34,301 bases of DNA from positions 1 through 34,301 of the forward strand of contig NZ_CYIG01000062.1 of the NCBI RefSeq assembly GCF_001298675.1. The letters run 5' to 3'. Source of the DNA: Paenacidovorax caeni. Lineage in GTDB: Bacteria > Pseudomonadota > Gammaproteobacteria > Burkholderiales > Burkholderiaceae_C. The translations under genes and the position numbers were made by a program. Of this stretch, positions 15,612 through 21,760 are shown one piece after another. Numbering within the stretch: the first letter of the stretch is position 1; each line of letters opens with the position of its first letter. The notes beneath the pieces were generated by a model. That model was not told where the DNA came from, did no database searches, and saw only the letters and a list, made by a program, of their open reading frames with translations.

Positions 15612-17180
15612 TCAGCGCCTGCGCAGTGCCACCATGGCGCCCAGCCCCATCAGCCCCGTCAGCAGAAGCATGGCCCACTCGCCCAGGGTGGGGATGGCCT
15701 GCGCCGACGCAGGCGCAAACTGCGCTGACACGTTGGTGGCCGCCGTCACGTTGGTCAGTGTGCAGGGGCTGGCGCTGCCGCTGCAACTGCCACCCCAGCC
15801 CGTGAAGCGGTAGCCCGTGTGGGCTGTGGCCGTGCAGGTGGCGTTGCTGCCGTGCGGCACGGGGTTGGGGCTGCACACCACGCTGCCACCGGCGCTGGCA
15901 GCAATGTGGATGGGGTAGGTGCTGGGCGGCAACAGGCTGAAGCTGGCGCTCACCGTGCAGTTTGTGGTGACCGCCCCGGTGGTGTAGGTGTTGCCCGCCA
16001 GGCTGCCGCCGCAGCCGCTGACGGTGCTGATGCCATAGCCGCTGCTGGGCGTGACCGTGAAGCTGGTGCTGGCGTTGTAGGTCACCGCCTGGGCGCTGCC
16101 GGGGCTGATGCTGCCGCCCGCCCCTGCCGTGGGGGTCACGTTGTATTGCCGCGGGGCGCTGCAGGCGGCGGTGCTGCCGCCGCCGGTGCCCGCGCAGCTC
16201 CAGGTGAATGCTGCTGCCGCGCTGGTCACGCTGCCGGTCACGCCCGCGCTGCACAGGCTGGCCGACGGCGCTGCCAGCACGGCCACGCCGTGGTCGCCGC
16301 CGCAGGCGCCGTTGACGGCCGGGGCCAGGGTGGTGACGTCGATGCTGCTTGGGGGCGTGCTCAGGTTGGCATCGCCGTCTTCGGCCACCAGATACAAGGT
16401 GTAGGGGGTGCTGGCCGTCAGCCCGGTAATGGCAAAGCTGGCCTGCACTGCCGCCACCATGGCGCCGTTGCCCGCCGCCACCACGGTGACGGCCCCATAG
16501 CCCACCCCGGCCTTGACCTGCGCCGCCGTGGGCGCCGCGCTGCCCTGGGGCACAGCAATCCAGTAGCCCGTGGCCGCTTCGTTGCTGGTGGCCTGCAGCG
16601 TGGTGGCGGTGCTGGTGGTGCCGGTCACGCCCAGGGCGCTGAGCACCGGCGCCGCCACATCCAGGGCATCCAAAGCGCCAAACCACTGTCCGCTACGCAC
16701 AAGCCGAACAAGGAAGGTGTCGGTCTTGACGTAGGCGAGGGTGCCGCCATTGAAGAAGCCGACGCCCCAGGCGCCGGCCGGGTCGGGCGCATAAGTGGTC
16801 GATGTCCAATACCAATTGCTGGGCGTTGCCGGGAAGTAGGTGCCGTCGATCGCCGGGAAGTCCGCATCGATCTTGACCAGGGATTCCAGCTCGGTGCGGT
16901 TGGGCAGGCGCCAGTCGGCCTGGCCCCGGTGGCTGGCGCCGTTGGCCGCGGTGGCCTGGGCCAGGGCAGCGGCCCAGTTGAACAACGTGGTTGCACCGGT
17001 GCAGGTACCCGGCGGAGTGGTGTTGTCCCAGGTCTGGCCGATGGAGCATTTGTCCCACACCAGGCCGGTGCTGGTGTCGGTGATGGTGCCGTCGCCGTTG
17101 TCGGTGAAAGCCGCCCAGGCCGGCAGGGCCAGGGCGCACAGCAGGCCGGCAAGCCGGGGGCGCGGGAAAAAACGTTTCAT
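15612..17180 (-). CDS. DGR variable protein 2: secreted DUF1566 protein with internal VR and IPTL-CTERM sorting signal
   Basis: This 522-residue protein has a signal peptide (1-23, ending AWA). A DUF1566/C-type-lectin-like domain (about 27-165) follows, with the duplicated TDNGDGTITDTSTGLVW opening, DWRLPNRTELESLV and PAIDGTYFPAT. The variable repeat encodes residues 131-164. Beyond it are a fibronectin-III-like stretch (about 175-280, with ITGLTASTPYTLYLVAEDGD), a Cys-containing Ser/Gly/Thr-rich stretch, two bacterial-repeat-like modules (GAGGSISPGSAQAVTY and SAGGSVVCSPNP), and a C-terminal IPTL motif, one transmembrane helix and RRR (496-522). IPTL-CTERM proteins are processed by an exosortase-like system and go to the cell surface. 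The ATG at 17180 overlaps the RT stop by 4 bp (ATGA). Most DGR targets have the VR at the very end, so this architecture is unusual. Confidence 0.93.
   Translation of the reverse strand: MKRFFPRPRLAGLLCALALPAWAAFTDNGDGTITDTSTGLVWDKCSIGQTWDNTTPPGTCTGATTLFNWAAALAQATAANGASHRGQADWRLPNRTELESLVKIDADFPAIDGTYFPATPSNWYWTSTTYAPDPAGAWGVGFFNGGTLAYVKTDTFLVRLVRSGQWFGALDALDVAAPVLSALGVTGTTSTATTLQATSNEAATGYWIAVPQGSAAPTAAQVKAGVGYGAVTVVAAGNGAMVAAVQASFAITGLTASTPYTLYLVAEDGDANLSTPPSSIDVTTLAPAVNGACGGDHGVAVLAAPSASLCSAGVTGSVTSAAAAFTWSCAGTGGGSTAACSAPRQYNVTPTAGAGGSISPGSAQAVTYNASTSFTVTPSSGYGISTVSGCGGSLAGNTYTTGAVTTNCTVSASFSLLPPSTYPIHIAASAGGSVVCSPNPVPHGSNATCTATAHTGYRFTGWGGSCSGSASPCTLTNVTAATNVSAQFAPASAQAIPTLGEWAMLLLTGLMGLGAMVALRRR
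16669..16688 (-). other. Conserved 3' flank of VR2 (candidate homing-initiation segment)
   Basis: The 20 bp directly 3' of VR2 match the 20 bp after VR1 (19471-19490) at 18 positions, but the TR lacks them. Sequences at the VR 3' end act as the initiation-of-homology site in known DGRs. In VP2 this segment is translated, and the codon at 16685-16683 is TGG where VP1 has TGA. Confidence 0.65.
16689..16790 (-). repeat. DGR variable repeat VR2 (in VP2)
   Basis: This 102-bp segment aligns to the TR with 20 substitutions, all at TR adenines. By TR codon number the changes are N3D, N6G, N9G, N11G, N13F, N16G, N18L, N20Y, N21V, N24D, N26F and H27L. Ten of the eleven AAC Asn codons became non-polar or aromatic, Gly, Tyr or Asp; the AAT codon at 14 is untouched. 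Confidence 0.97.
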
Positions 17181-18781
17181 GCAACACCTTGAGTAGAGTA
17201 AGACGAAGAAGAAGGCGTACCACCCGCCACGGCCCCAGGCGGCTGGGGGTGCCAGGCCAGCCACAGGGCGCGGCGTTTGAAACCGGTTTTGAAGTGCCCG
17301 TCCTGCGCCACCAGCACATGGGCCAGGCCTTGGCGCTTGAGCCACTGGCGCAGGCCGGGCAAGGCGCTGGGGCGCCACACATGGCACCCGCCCAGGCCGG
17401 GCACCACTTCGCAGGCATGCGCCGGCAGTGCACCAGGGGAAGGCCTGCCCGCCTGGGGCAGCACCCAGCGGTTGCCCACCTGCATCAACACCAGCGCCTG
17501 TGGGTGGCGGCGCGCAAAGTAACGGTACTGGCTGGCCACACCCGTCACGCTCGCAGGCACCCAGGCCGGTTGCAGCGGGCCGCCGCCCGGTGGCACGGCC
17601 GCATTGGCAAACATGCTGGCCAGCCACGGAAAACCCGCCAGCGTGCGCTGCCACAGGCGCGCACTGGCCGCATGGGACAACTGCGCCCGATAGCTGGCCA
17701 CCTGGGCACGCAGGCGCTCGCGGGCGGCGTGGTGCAGCACCATGCCCCGCGGGTGCACATGGCGCTGCGCAAAATGCGCCAGCACGCGGTGCATGCGCCG
17801 CACGGTGCGCCGGCGCACCAGGCGGTAGTGCGGGCGCACGATGTAGCCTAAAAAATCCACCCCGGCCGATACGTGGCGGGGCGTGCTGCGCTCCTTCAGG
17901 GCCAGGCCCAGGCGCTGCGCCAGAAAGGCCTCGATGGCATCGCGCCAGGCCACAAGCTGGGCGGGGTCGGGGTGCAGCAGCACAAAATCGTCCACATAGC
18001 GCAGGTAGTGGCGCGCCTTGAGCTGGTGCTTGACGAACTGGTCCAGCTCGTTCAGGTACACATTGGCAAAAAACTGGCTGGTCAGGTTGCCAATGGGCAG
18101 GCCGCGGCCGGGTTCCTGCGCTGCCAGGCGCTTGTGCGGTGGCACGGCGGCAAAGCGCGCGGGCGGGCCTTTGCGGCGCACGCCCTCGGTGGGCGCTGCC
18201 TGCAGCAGGGCGCGGCACAGGGTTTGCAACGTGCGCGCCTCGTCGGGTGCCAGGCCCTGGCGGCGCACCGCACGCACCAGGCGGTGCTGAAGCAGCCCAA
18301 ACAGCGTGGGCCGGTGGATGCGGTTGAAGAAGTTGGCAATGTCCAGCTGCAAGGCATACCACTGGCCGGGCTGGGCCTGCCCTGCCGCGCCCGAGCGCAT
18401 GCATTGCTGCAGCCTGTCCACCGCTGCCAGCGTGCCCTTGCCTTTGCGGTTGGCATAGCTGTCGTGGATGAAAACGGGCTCGTACAGGCGTGCCAGGCGC
18501 TCGGTCAGCAGGTGGTGCACCACGCGGTCGGCAAAAGGGGCGGCATGGATTTCACGCCGCTTGGGCTGGTCCACCACAAAACACAGGTGCGGGGAGGGGC
18601 GCCAGCTTGCGCTGGCCAAGGCGTCGCGCGCTTGCACCAGGCCGTCGAGCAAACGGGCCTGGTACTGTTGGGCGTCGCGGGTGTGGCGCTTGCCCTTGCG
18701 GCAGGCCCGGTAGGCCCGCCACAGGGCGTGCAGGCCAAAGGGCGCAGGGTCGCTGGCGCTCTCTGGCGGGTGGGTTCCCAC
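17177..18781 (-). CDS. DGR reverse transcriptase with C-terminal MutS-like region
   Basis: This 534-residue enzyme copies the TR RNA with errors at adenines. RT landmarks in order are FVVDQPKRREIHAAPFADRVVHH (68-90), the catalytic Asp147 in LDIANFF, the DGR-type GLPIGNLTSQFFANVYLNELD (227-247, replacing the QG-containing motif of other RTs), the active site YVDD (262-265), and GVDFLGY (307-313). No group II intron maturase or endonuclease domain is present. From about 415 to 510 a separate region reads YRYFARRHPQALVLMQVG, then LPAHACEVVPGLGG and LKRQGLAHVLVAQ, resembling MutS domain I. The start is taken as GTG at 18781 because GGAG precedes it by 9 nt and the RT homology begins about 12 residues later; no suitable ATG exists. 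The frame stays open up to 19069 across the TR. The stop overlaps the VP2 start by 4 bp. Confidence 0.93.
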   Translation of the reverse strand: MGTHPPESASDPAPFGLHALWRAYRACRKGKRHTRDAQQYQARLLDGLVQARDALASASWRPSPHLCFVVDQPKRREIHAAPFADRVVHHLLTERLARLYEPVFIHDSYANRKGKGTLAAVDRLQQCMRSGAAGQAQPGQWYALQLDIANFFNRIHRPTLFGLLQHRLVRAVRRQGLAPDEARTLQTLCRALLQAAPTEGVRRKGPPARFAAVPPHKRLAAQEPGRGLPIGNLTSQFFANVYLNELDQFVKHQLKARHYLRYVDDFVLLHPDPAQLVAWRDAIEAFLAQRLGLALKERSTPRHVSAGVDFLGYIVRPHYRLVRRRTVRRMHRVLAHFAQRHVHPRGMVLHHAARERLRAQVASYRAQLSHAASARLWQRTLAGFPWLASMFANAAVPPGGGPLQPAWVPASVTGVASQYRYFARRHPQALVLMQVGNRWVLPQAGRPSPGALPAHACEVVPGLGGCHVWRPSALPGLRQWLKRQGLAHVLVAQDGHFKTGFKRRALWLAWHPQPPGAVAGGTPSSSSYSTQGVA

Positions 18782-18790
18782 GGGTTCACG

Positions 18791-18794
18791 CTCC
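18791..18794 (-). promoter_or_regulatory. Ribosome-binding site that sets the RT start
   Basis: GGAG on the minus strand lies 9 nt before the GTG at 18781. Three of its four bases are the last bases of the TR, so RT translation signals and the TR 3' edge overlap. Confidence 0.6.
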
Positions 18795-18893
18795 GCTACG
18801 CACAAGCCGAACATGGTTGGTGTTGGTCTTGTTGTTGGCGTTGGTGTTGCCATTGTTGAAGTTGACGTTCCAGGCGTTGGCCGGGTTGGGCGC
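18792..18893 (-). repeat. DGR template repeat (TR)
   Basis: This is a 102-bp non-coding template between avd and the RT. Read in the frame used by the targets it would give 34 codons, 12 of them Asn (11 AAC, one AAT) and three ACC, so most adenines sit at codon positions 1 and 2 where mutation changes the residue. It has 32 adenines in total. It is followed directly by the RT ribosome-binding site and preceded by a strong hairpin. Confidence 0.97.
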
Positions 18894-18895
18894 TG

Positions 18896-18917
18896 GGGTG
18901 GGGCGGCTGCCCCACCC
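18896..18917 (-). other. Perfect GC hairpin abutting the 5' side of the TR
   Basis: Arms GGGTGGGGC and GCCCCACCC form a 9-bp stem with a 4-nt loop, ending 2 bp before the TR begins on the transcribed strand. In the template RNA it would stand where cDNA synthesis should stop. That function is inference. Confidence 0.6.
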
Positions 18918-19065
18918 TCTGGCCCACCCAGATATTGGCCCCGGCGCTTCGTGCCGGCCAAGGCCGGCGGCCCGCCCTCCATCCCTGCGGTAGGAGGTGG
19001 GGCATCCTCATACCCGGCAGGTGCCGGGTGGCTGGGGCGCACAGTGAACTTGGGCACGCGCTGCG

Positions 19066-19455
19066 TCACGGCTCATCTCGGGCCGCAGCTTCGGGCCGCG
19101 CCTTGCGCGCAGCGCCTTGCCGCCACCCCCCGCTCTGTTTGCCCAGGCTGACGGCCAGGTCGGCAGCCACGGCGAATTCGTTGAAGCTGCCAAAAGCACG
19201 GGTTTCTTGCGCCAGGGTCAGCAGGGTTTTCATGTCTTCCACGGTCAGCACCAGCTCATCGAGCACCTTGGCGCGCTGGGGCATGCGCGCCTCGTTGGCG
19301 CGGGTGATCAGGCGGCACAGGCGGCGCGCGCACTGGCGCAGGTCTTGCCCCAGGCTGTATTTGTGGTAGCGCGGAAAGCGGCGCACCGCATGCTCCAGGT
19401 GCACGGCCAGATCCATGGCGGCTTTCCAGATGGGCAGGTGGCTATACCGGGCCAT
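19066..19455 (-). CDS. avd: Avd-like four-helix-bundle DGR accessory protein
   Basis: This 129-residue helical protein opens MARYSHLPIWKAAMDLAVHLEHAV and continues RRFPRYHKYSLGQDLRQCARRLCRLITRAN, then VLDELVLTVEDMKTLLTLAQET. This is the pattern of the Avd/S23-like four-helix family (PIW-x-A...FP..YK..LG.Q.R). It has many Arg/Lys residues on the helices and a basic C-terminal tail, as expected for a protein that binds the RT and template RNA as a pentamer in known DGRs. The ATG at 19455 begins the homologous part. A GTG at 19488 overlapping the VP1 stop would add 11 residues and is less likely. It sits between VP1 (29-bp gap) and the TR. Confidence 0.9.
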   Translation of the reverse strand: MARYSHLPIWKAAMDLAVHLEHAVRRFPRYHKYSLGQDLRQCARRLCRLITRANEARMPQRAKVLDELVLTVEDMKTLLTLAQETRAFGSFNEFAVAADLAVSLGKQSGGWRQGAARKARPEAAARDEP

Positions 19456-19470
19456 GCGCAATGTGCCTGT

Positions 19471-19490
19471 TCCAAAGGGCCAAATCACTG
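19471..19490 (-). other. Conserved 3' flank of VR1 (candidate homing-initiation segment)
   Basis: The segment is 18 of 20 identical to the flank of VR2 at 16669-16688 and absent from the TR flank. It contains the VP1 stop codon TGA (19487-19485). Confidence 0.65.
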
Positions 19491-20213
19491 TCCGCTACGC
19501 ACAAGCCGAACATGGTTGGCGCCGGCCTTGAGGCCGGCGTTGGCGTCGCCATTGACGAAGTTGACGCCCCAGGCGCCGGCCGGGAAGGGCGCGTAGCTGT
19601 CATTCGTCCAGTACAAATCGTTCACCGTGGCTGGAAAGTAAGCGCCATCGATGGCCGGGGAATAGGCGCCGTGGTGCACGATGGACAGCAGCTCGCGCCG
19701 TGTAGGCACGCGCCAGCCGGTAGCAAAGCCGCAACGGCTGGCGGCGTTGTGCGCGGCGATGAGGCTGCCACCCGCAGTGCTGGTGGCATTGTTCCAGTTG
19801 ATGACAGGGCTTCTCTGCAACGACCAGATCAGGTTGGTGTGGTTGTCCTTGGTGCAGGCCCAGTCGGTGCTGAGGGAGCCGCTGGGATTGGCGGAGCTGG
19901 TGTTGGCCACCAGGGTGCCGGTGCAGGTGCCGCTGCCTTCGGCGTCGCCGCTCCAGCACAGGCGGGTGAAGTCAAACCCCGCCGCGCCGCCGCCCACCTT
20001 GGCCATGCCCGCGCGGTCGCGGCCAAAGCGGCCGTCCTGACGGGGGTAGGTGGCGGCGTCGCCGGTGTTGGCGCTGGTGCAGGCCACCAGCGTGGCGCCG
20101 TCGTAGCACAGGGCCTGGCCGGTGTCGTTGAGGCGGCCAGTGGGCTGGGCCTGGGCCAGCGGGATGCACAGGGCGGCAGCCAGGGCCAGCGCGAAGGGGG
20201 TGTGGTGGTGCAT
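19485..20213 (-). CDS. DGR variable protein 1: secreted DUF1566 (C-type-lectin-like) protein
   Basis: This 242-residue protein has a signal peptide (about 1-23, LAQAQ) and a DUF1566-type domain. The region from 24 to about 160 is Gly/Ser/Thr-rich with six cysteines (LCYDGATLVACTS, RLCWSGD, GTCTGTL, WACTKD, SRCGFATG). GWRVPTRRELLSIVHHG and PAIDGAYFPATVNDLYWT then lead into the variable repeat at residues 208-241, directly before the C-terminal Gln. That is the canonical place for a DGR target. No membrane anchor or sorting signal is seen, so the protein is secreted or periplasmic. The ATG at 20213 is preferred over a TTG four codons upstream because it begins the signal peptide. It is the first gene of the DGR operon. 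Confidence 0.93.
   Translation of the reverse strand: MHHHTPFALALAAALCIPLAQAQPTGRLNDTGQALCYDGATLVACTSANTGDAATYPRQDGRFGRDRAGMAKVGGGAAGFDFTRLCWSGDAEGSGTCTGTLVANTSSANPSGSLSTDWACTKDNHTNLIWSLQRSPVINWNNATSTAGGSLIAAHNAASRCGFATGWRVPTRRELLSIVHHGAYSPAIDGAYFPATVNDLYWTNDSYAPFPAGAWGVNFVNGDANAGLKAGANHVRLVRSGQ
19491..19592 (-). repeat. DGR variable repeat VR1 (in VP1)
   Basis: This 102-bp segment aligns to the TR with 18 substitutions, all at TR adenines. By TR codon number the changes are N3F, N6G, N9G, N13V, N16D, T17A, N20G, N21L, T23A, N24G and T25A. Codons 11, 14, 18 and 26 keep Asn. Confidence 0.97.
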
Positions 20214-20275
20214 GGTGCGGTCCAAAAAGTCGAAGGCGGCACCCCAAAGAAGAGAGCGCCGCCAGATGCTTTTGA

Positions 20276-20281
20276 ATTATA
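20276..20281 (-). promoter_or_regulatory. Candidate -10 element of the DGR operon promoter
   Basis: A perfect TATAAT on the minus strand lies 62 bp before the VP1 ATG, in the 148-bp gap after the flgO-like gene. The -35 region 17 bp upstream is not recognisable (CCGATG), so an activator may be needed or expression may come from upstream genes. Confidence 0.45.
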
Positions 20282-20361
20282 AGTAGTACCCAGGACACAT
20301 CGGCCCCTGGTTTTTTCCCAAAGGAATCTCCGCAGATTGCTTGACCCAAAGCAAAACAGCA

Positions 20362-20904
20362 TCAACGCCCCCGGAGCAAACCCCGCAGGTTGTCGTCCAC
20401 CGGCAGCGCATAGTCGGTGGCGGCCACCACCTGGTTGCCCTGGGGGCTGACCAGCTTGAGGCTCACATAGACCATGGCGCCTGACACCGCATAGGTGCCC
20501 ACGACCACGGCCTGGGCTTCGTGGTTCTGGCTGACCTCGCGCAGTTCGCGCGACAGCAGCAACTCCCCTTGCCCCGGTTGCAATGCCAGTTGCTCGCGCA
20601 GGCGCACCTCGGCCACCGGCACGCCGCGCTGCACGAAGCGCGAGGCGATTTGTTCCGAGAACATGCGCCCCAGGCGGGACGATTCGCCCAGGTGGTCCAC
20701 ACTGACCAGCGTGGCCACGATCACGCTGCGGCGCGGGTCCAGCGGTGCGGTCCGCAACAGGCGGTCTGCAGCTTCGTAATTGGTTTGCAGCACATCGGAC
20801 CGCACTGCGGGCCCGCCGCGCTCGCCGTAGTAGTAATAGTGCGCGCAGCCCGGCATGGCGGCAGCCAGGGCCAACAGAGCGAGCAGGGAGGCGCGGCGCT
20901 TCAT
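20362..20904 (-). CDS. FlgO-family outer-membrane lipoprotein
   Basis: This 180-residue protein has a lipoprotein signal with the lipid-modified Cys at 20 (AAMPGC). The FlgO-like domain fills the rest: NYEAADRLLR, RSVIVATLVSVDHLGESSRLGRMFSEQIASRF, VAEVRLREQL, GELLLSRELREVSQNHEAQAVVVGTYA, and MVYVSLKLV. In Vibrio, FlgO is an outer-membrane protein needed for motility, but the domain also occurs outside flagellar loci. Its start overlaps the upstream lipoprotein's stop by 4 bp (ATGA), so the two are coupled. flhDC is nearby, on the other side of the DGR, which is suggestive only. Confidence 0.82.
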   Translation of the reverse strand: MKRRASLLALLALAAAMPGCAHYYYYGERGGPAVRSDVLQTNYEAADRLLRTAPLDPRRSVIVATLVSVDHLGESSRLGRMFSEQIASRFVQRGVPVAEVRLREQLALQPGQGELLLSRELREVSQNHEAQAVVVGTYAVSGAMVYVSLKLVSPQGNQVVAATDYALPVDDNLRGLLRGR

Positions 20905-21623
20905 GGTGTCACCACCTTCCAGGTCTTGCCCGGCGGCAGTGGCGGTGGCACGGCAGGCGGCTCGGGCCGGTAGAGCGCGGCGTCCTCGCGTTCGATGTAA
21001 TACATGTCGGCCGACCCCGCCAGGTAGCGGTCCTGGCTCTTCAACGCGGTGGTGATGAGCACCTCGGTGCGTGTCGGACCGCCAGCGGCCTCGCCCTGGG
21101 TATGGCGCTGCGTCAGATCCAGCGCCACGCCCGCCCCTAGGCCGATGGCCGTGGCCACCCCGGGCAGCAGGTAGCGGTCGGAGTAATGCGTCTGCCAGTC
21201 TCGCCACACACCCACGCCGGTGGCCAGCATGGTGAAAGGAAGCGGCACGGGCAGCCGCACAGGCGTCGCCGAGAGGTGCTGCACCACCTGCGTCTGCACC
21301 TCCAACTCCACGCCCGTGGGCACGGCAGACACCGCCACGCCCCGGTCGAGCAAGCGCACGCGCAGCAGTTTCAGAAAGCCCTGGTTGAAGCTGGAGTCAT
21401 CGGGCACGGTGACGTAGATGGGGTGCTCGCCCGCTGGCCAGGCGGCGATCTTCCCGGCCACGCGCGCAGCCACGTCGTCAGCCAGCACGTCCCAGTGGTG
21501 CACGGCGCGTGCCTTCTTCTGGCCGGTGGCGGGATAGCTGTCGGCGCGCGGCACGTCCAGGTTGGCGCAGCCGCCCGCCAGCAGCGCCGCTGCCAGCAAC
21601 GCGGCGAGGTGTCGGTGTGTCAT
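20901..21623 (-). CDS. Lipoprotein of unknown function, paired with the FlgO-like protein
   Basis: This 240-residue protein has a lipoprotein signal (LLAGGC, Cys at 19). I do not recognise a named domain. The mature part has an alpha/beta look: HHWDVLADDVAARVAGKIAAW, IYVTVPDDSSFNQGFLKLLRVRLLDRG, VELEVQTQVVQHL, then a glycine-rich hydrophobic stretch LLPGVATAIGLGAGVAL (about 154-170) that could be membrane-associated, and a Pro-rich tail. The pattern of a surface lipoprotein that handles a short peptide-like beta strand next to FlgO suggests a cell-envelope assembly role, but this is a guess. It is translated first and coupled to flgO. Confidence 0.7.
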   Translation of the reverse strand: MTHRHLAALLAAALLAGGCANLDVPRADSYPATGQKKARAVHHWDVLADDVAARVAGKIAAWPAGEHPIYVTVPDDSSFNQGFLKLLRVRLLDRGVAVSAVPTGVELEVQTQVVQHLSATPVRLPVPLPFTMLATGVGVWRDWQTHYSDRYLLPGVATAIGLGAGVALDLTQRHTQGEAAGGPTRTEVLITTALKSQDRYLAGSADMYYIEREDAALYRPEPPAVPPPLPPGKTWKVVTP

Positions 21624-21760
21624 GCGTGGATCCCCGGAATGGTCATGTCGGTGCAAACTTGTGCGCTCCGATCCTAGCGCCCCCGCCCTGCCGCCATCGG
21701 CGGAACAGTGGCGGTTTTGGCGCCTTCTTCCGCGGCGCACGCGCCACGGCCTGCGGGCGC

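Larger units (their letters stand above)
15612..20213 (-). other. Diversity-generating retroelement: VP1 - avd - TR - RT - VP2
   Basis: All parts needed for adenine-mutagenic retrohoming are present on one strand: a DGR-type reverse transcriptase, an Avd-like helical protein, a template repeat, and two target genes with variable repeats. TR (18792-18893), VR1 (19491-19592) and VR2 (16689-16790) align without gaps over 102 bp. VR1 has 18 and VR2 has 20 differences, all at TR adenines (32 available); the 70 other positions are unchanged in both. Gene spacing and overlaps suggest a single transcript from a promoter near 20276, ending at the palindrome at 15551-15601. No phage genes surround it, so this is a chromosomal DGR. 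Confidence 0.96.

Noticed and set aside
17181-18404. In-frame extension of the VP2 reading frame up to 18404 (930 codons in all)
   Set aside because: It is antisense-frame read-through over the RT gene in GC-rich DNA. VP2 has a clear signal peptide starting at 17180.
17177-18781. Group II intron or retron reverse transcriptase
   Set aside because: There is no maturase or endonuclease domain, no intron RNA ends and no retron msr/msd. The GNLTSQ motif and the adenine-specific TR/VR pair define a DGR.
18894-19065. An additional small gene between the TR and avd
   Set aside because: The open frames there are Pro/Gly/Ala-rich with no start signal, and the DNA is dominated by GC hairpins.
19456-19488. 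GTG at 19488 as the avd start
   Set aside because: It would overlap the VP1 stop but adds 11 residues outside the conserved Avd opening. The ATG at 19455 begins the homologous part.
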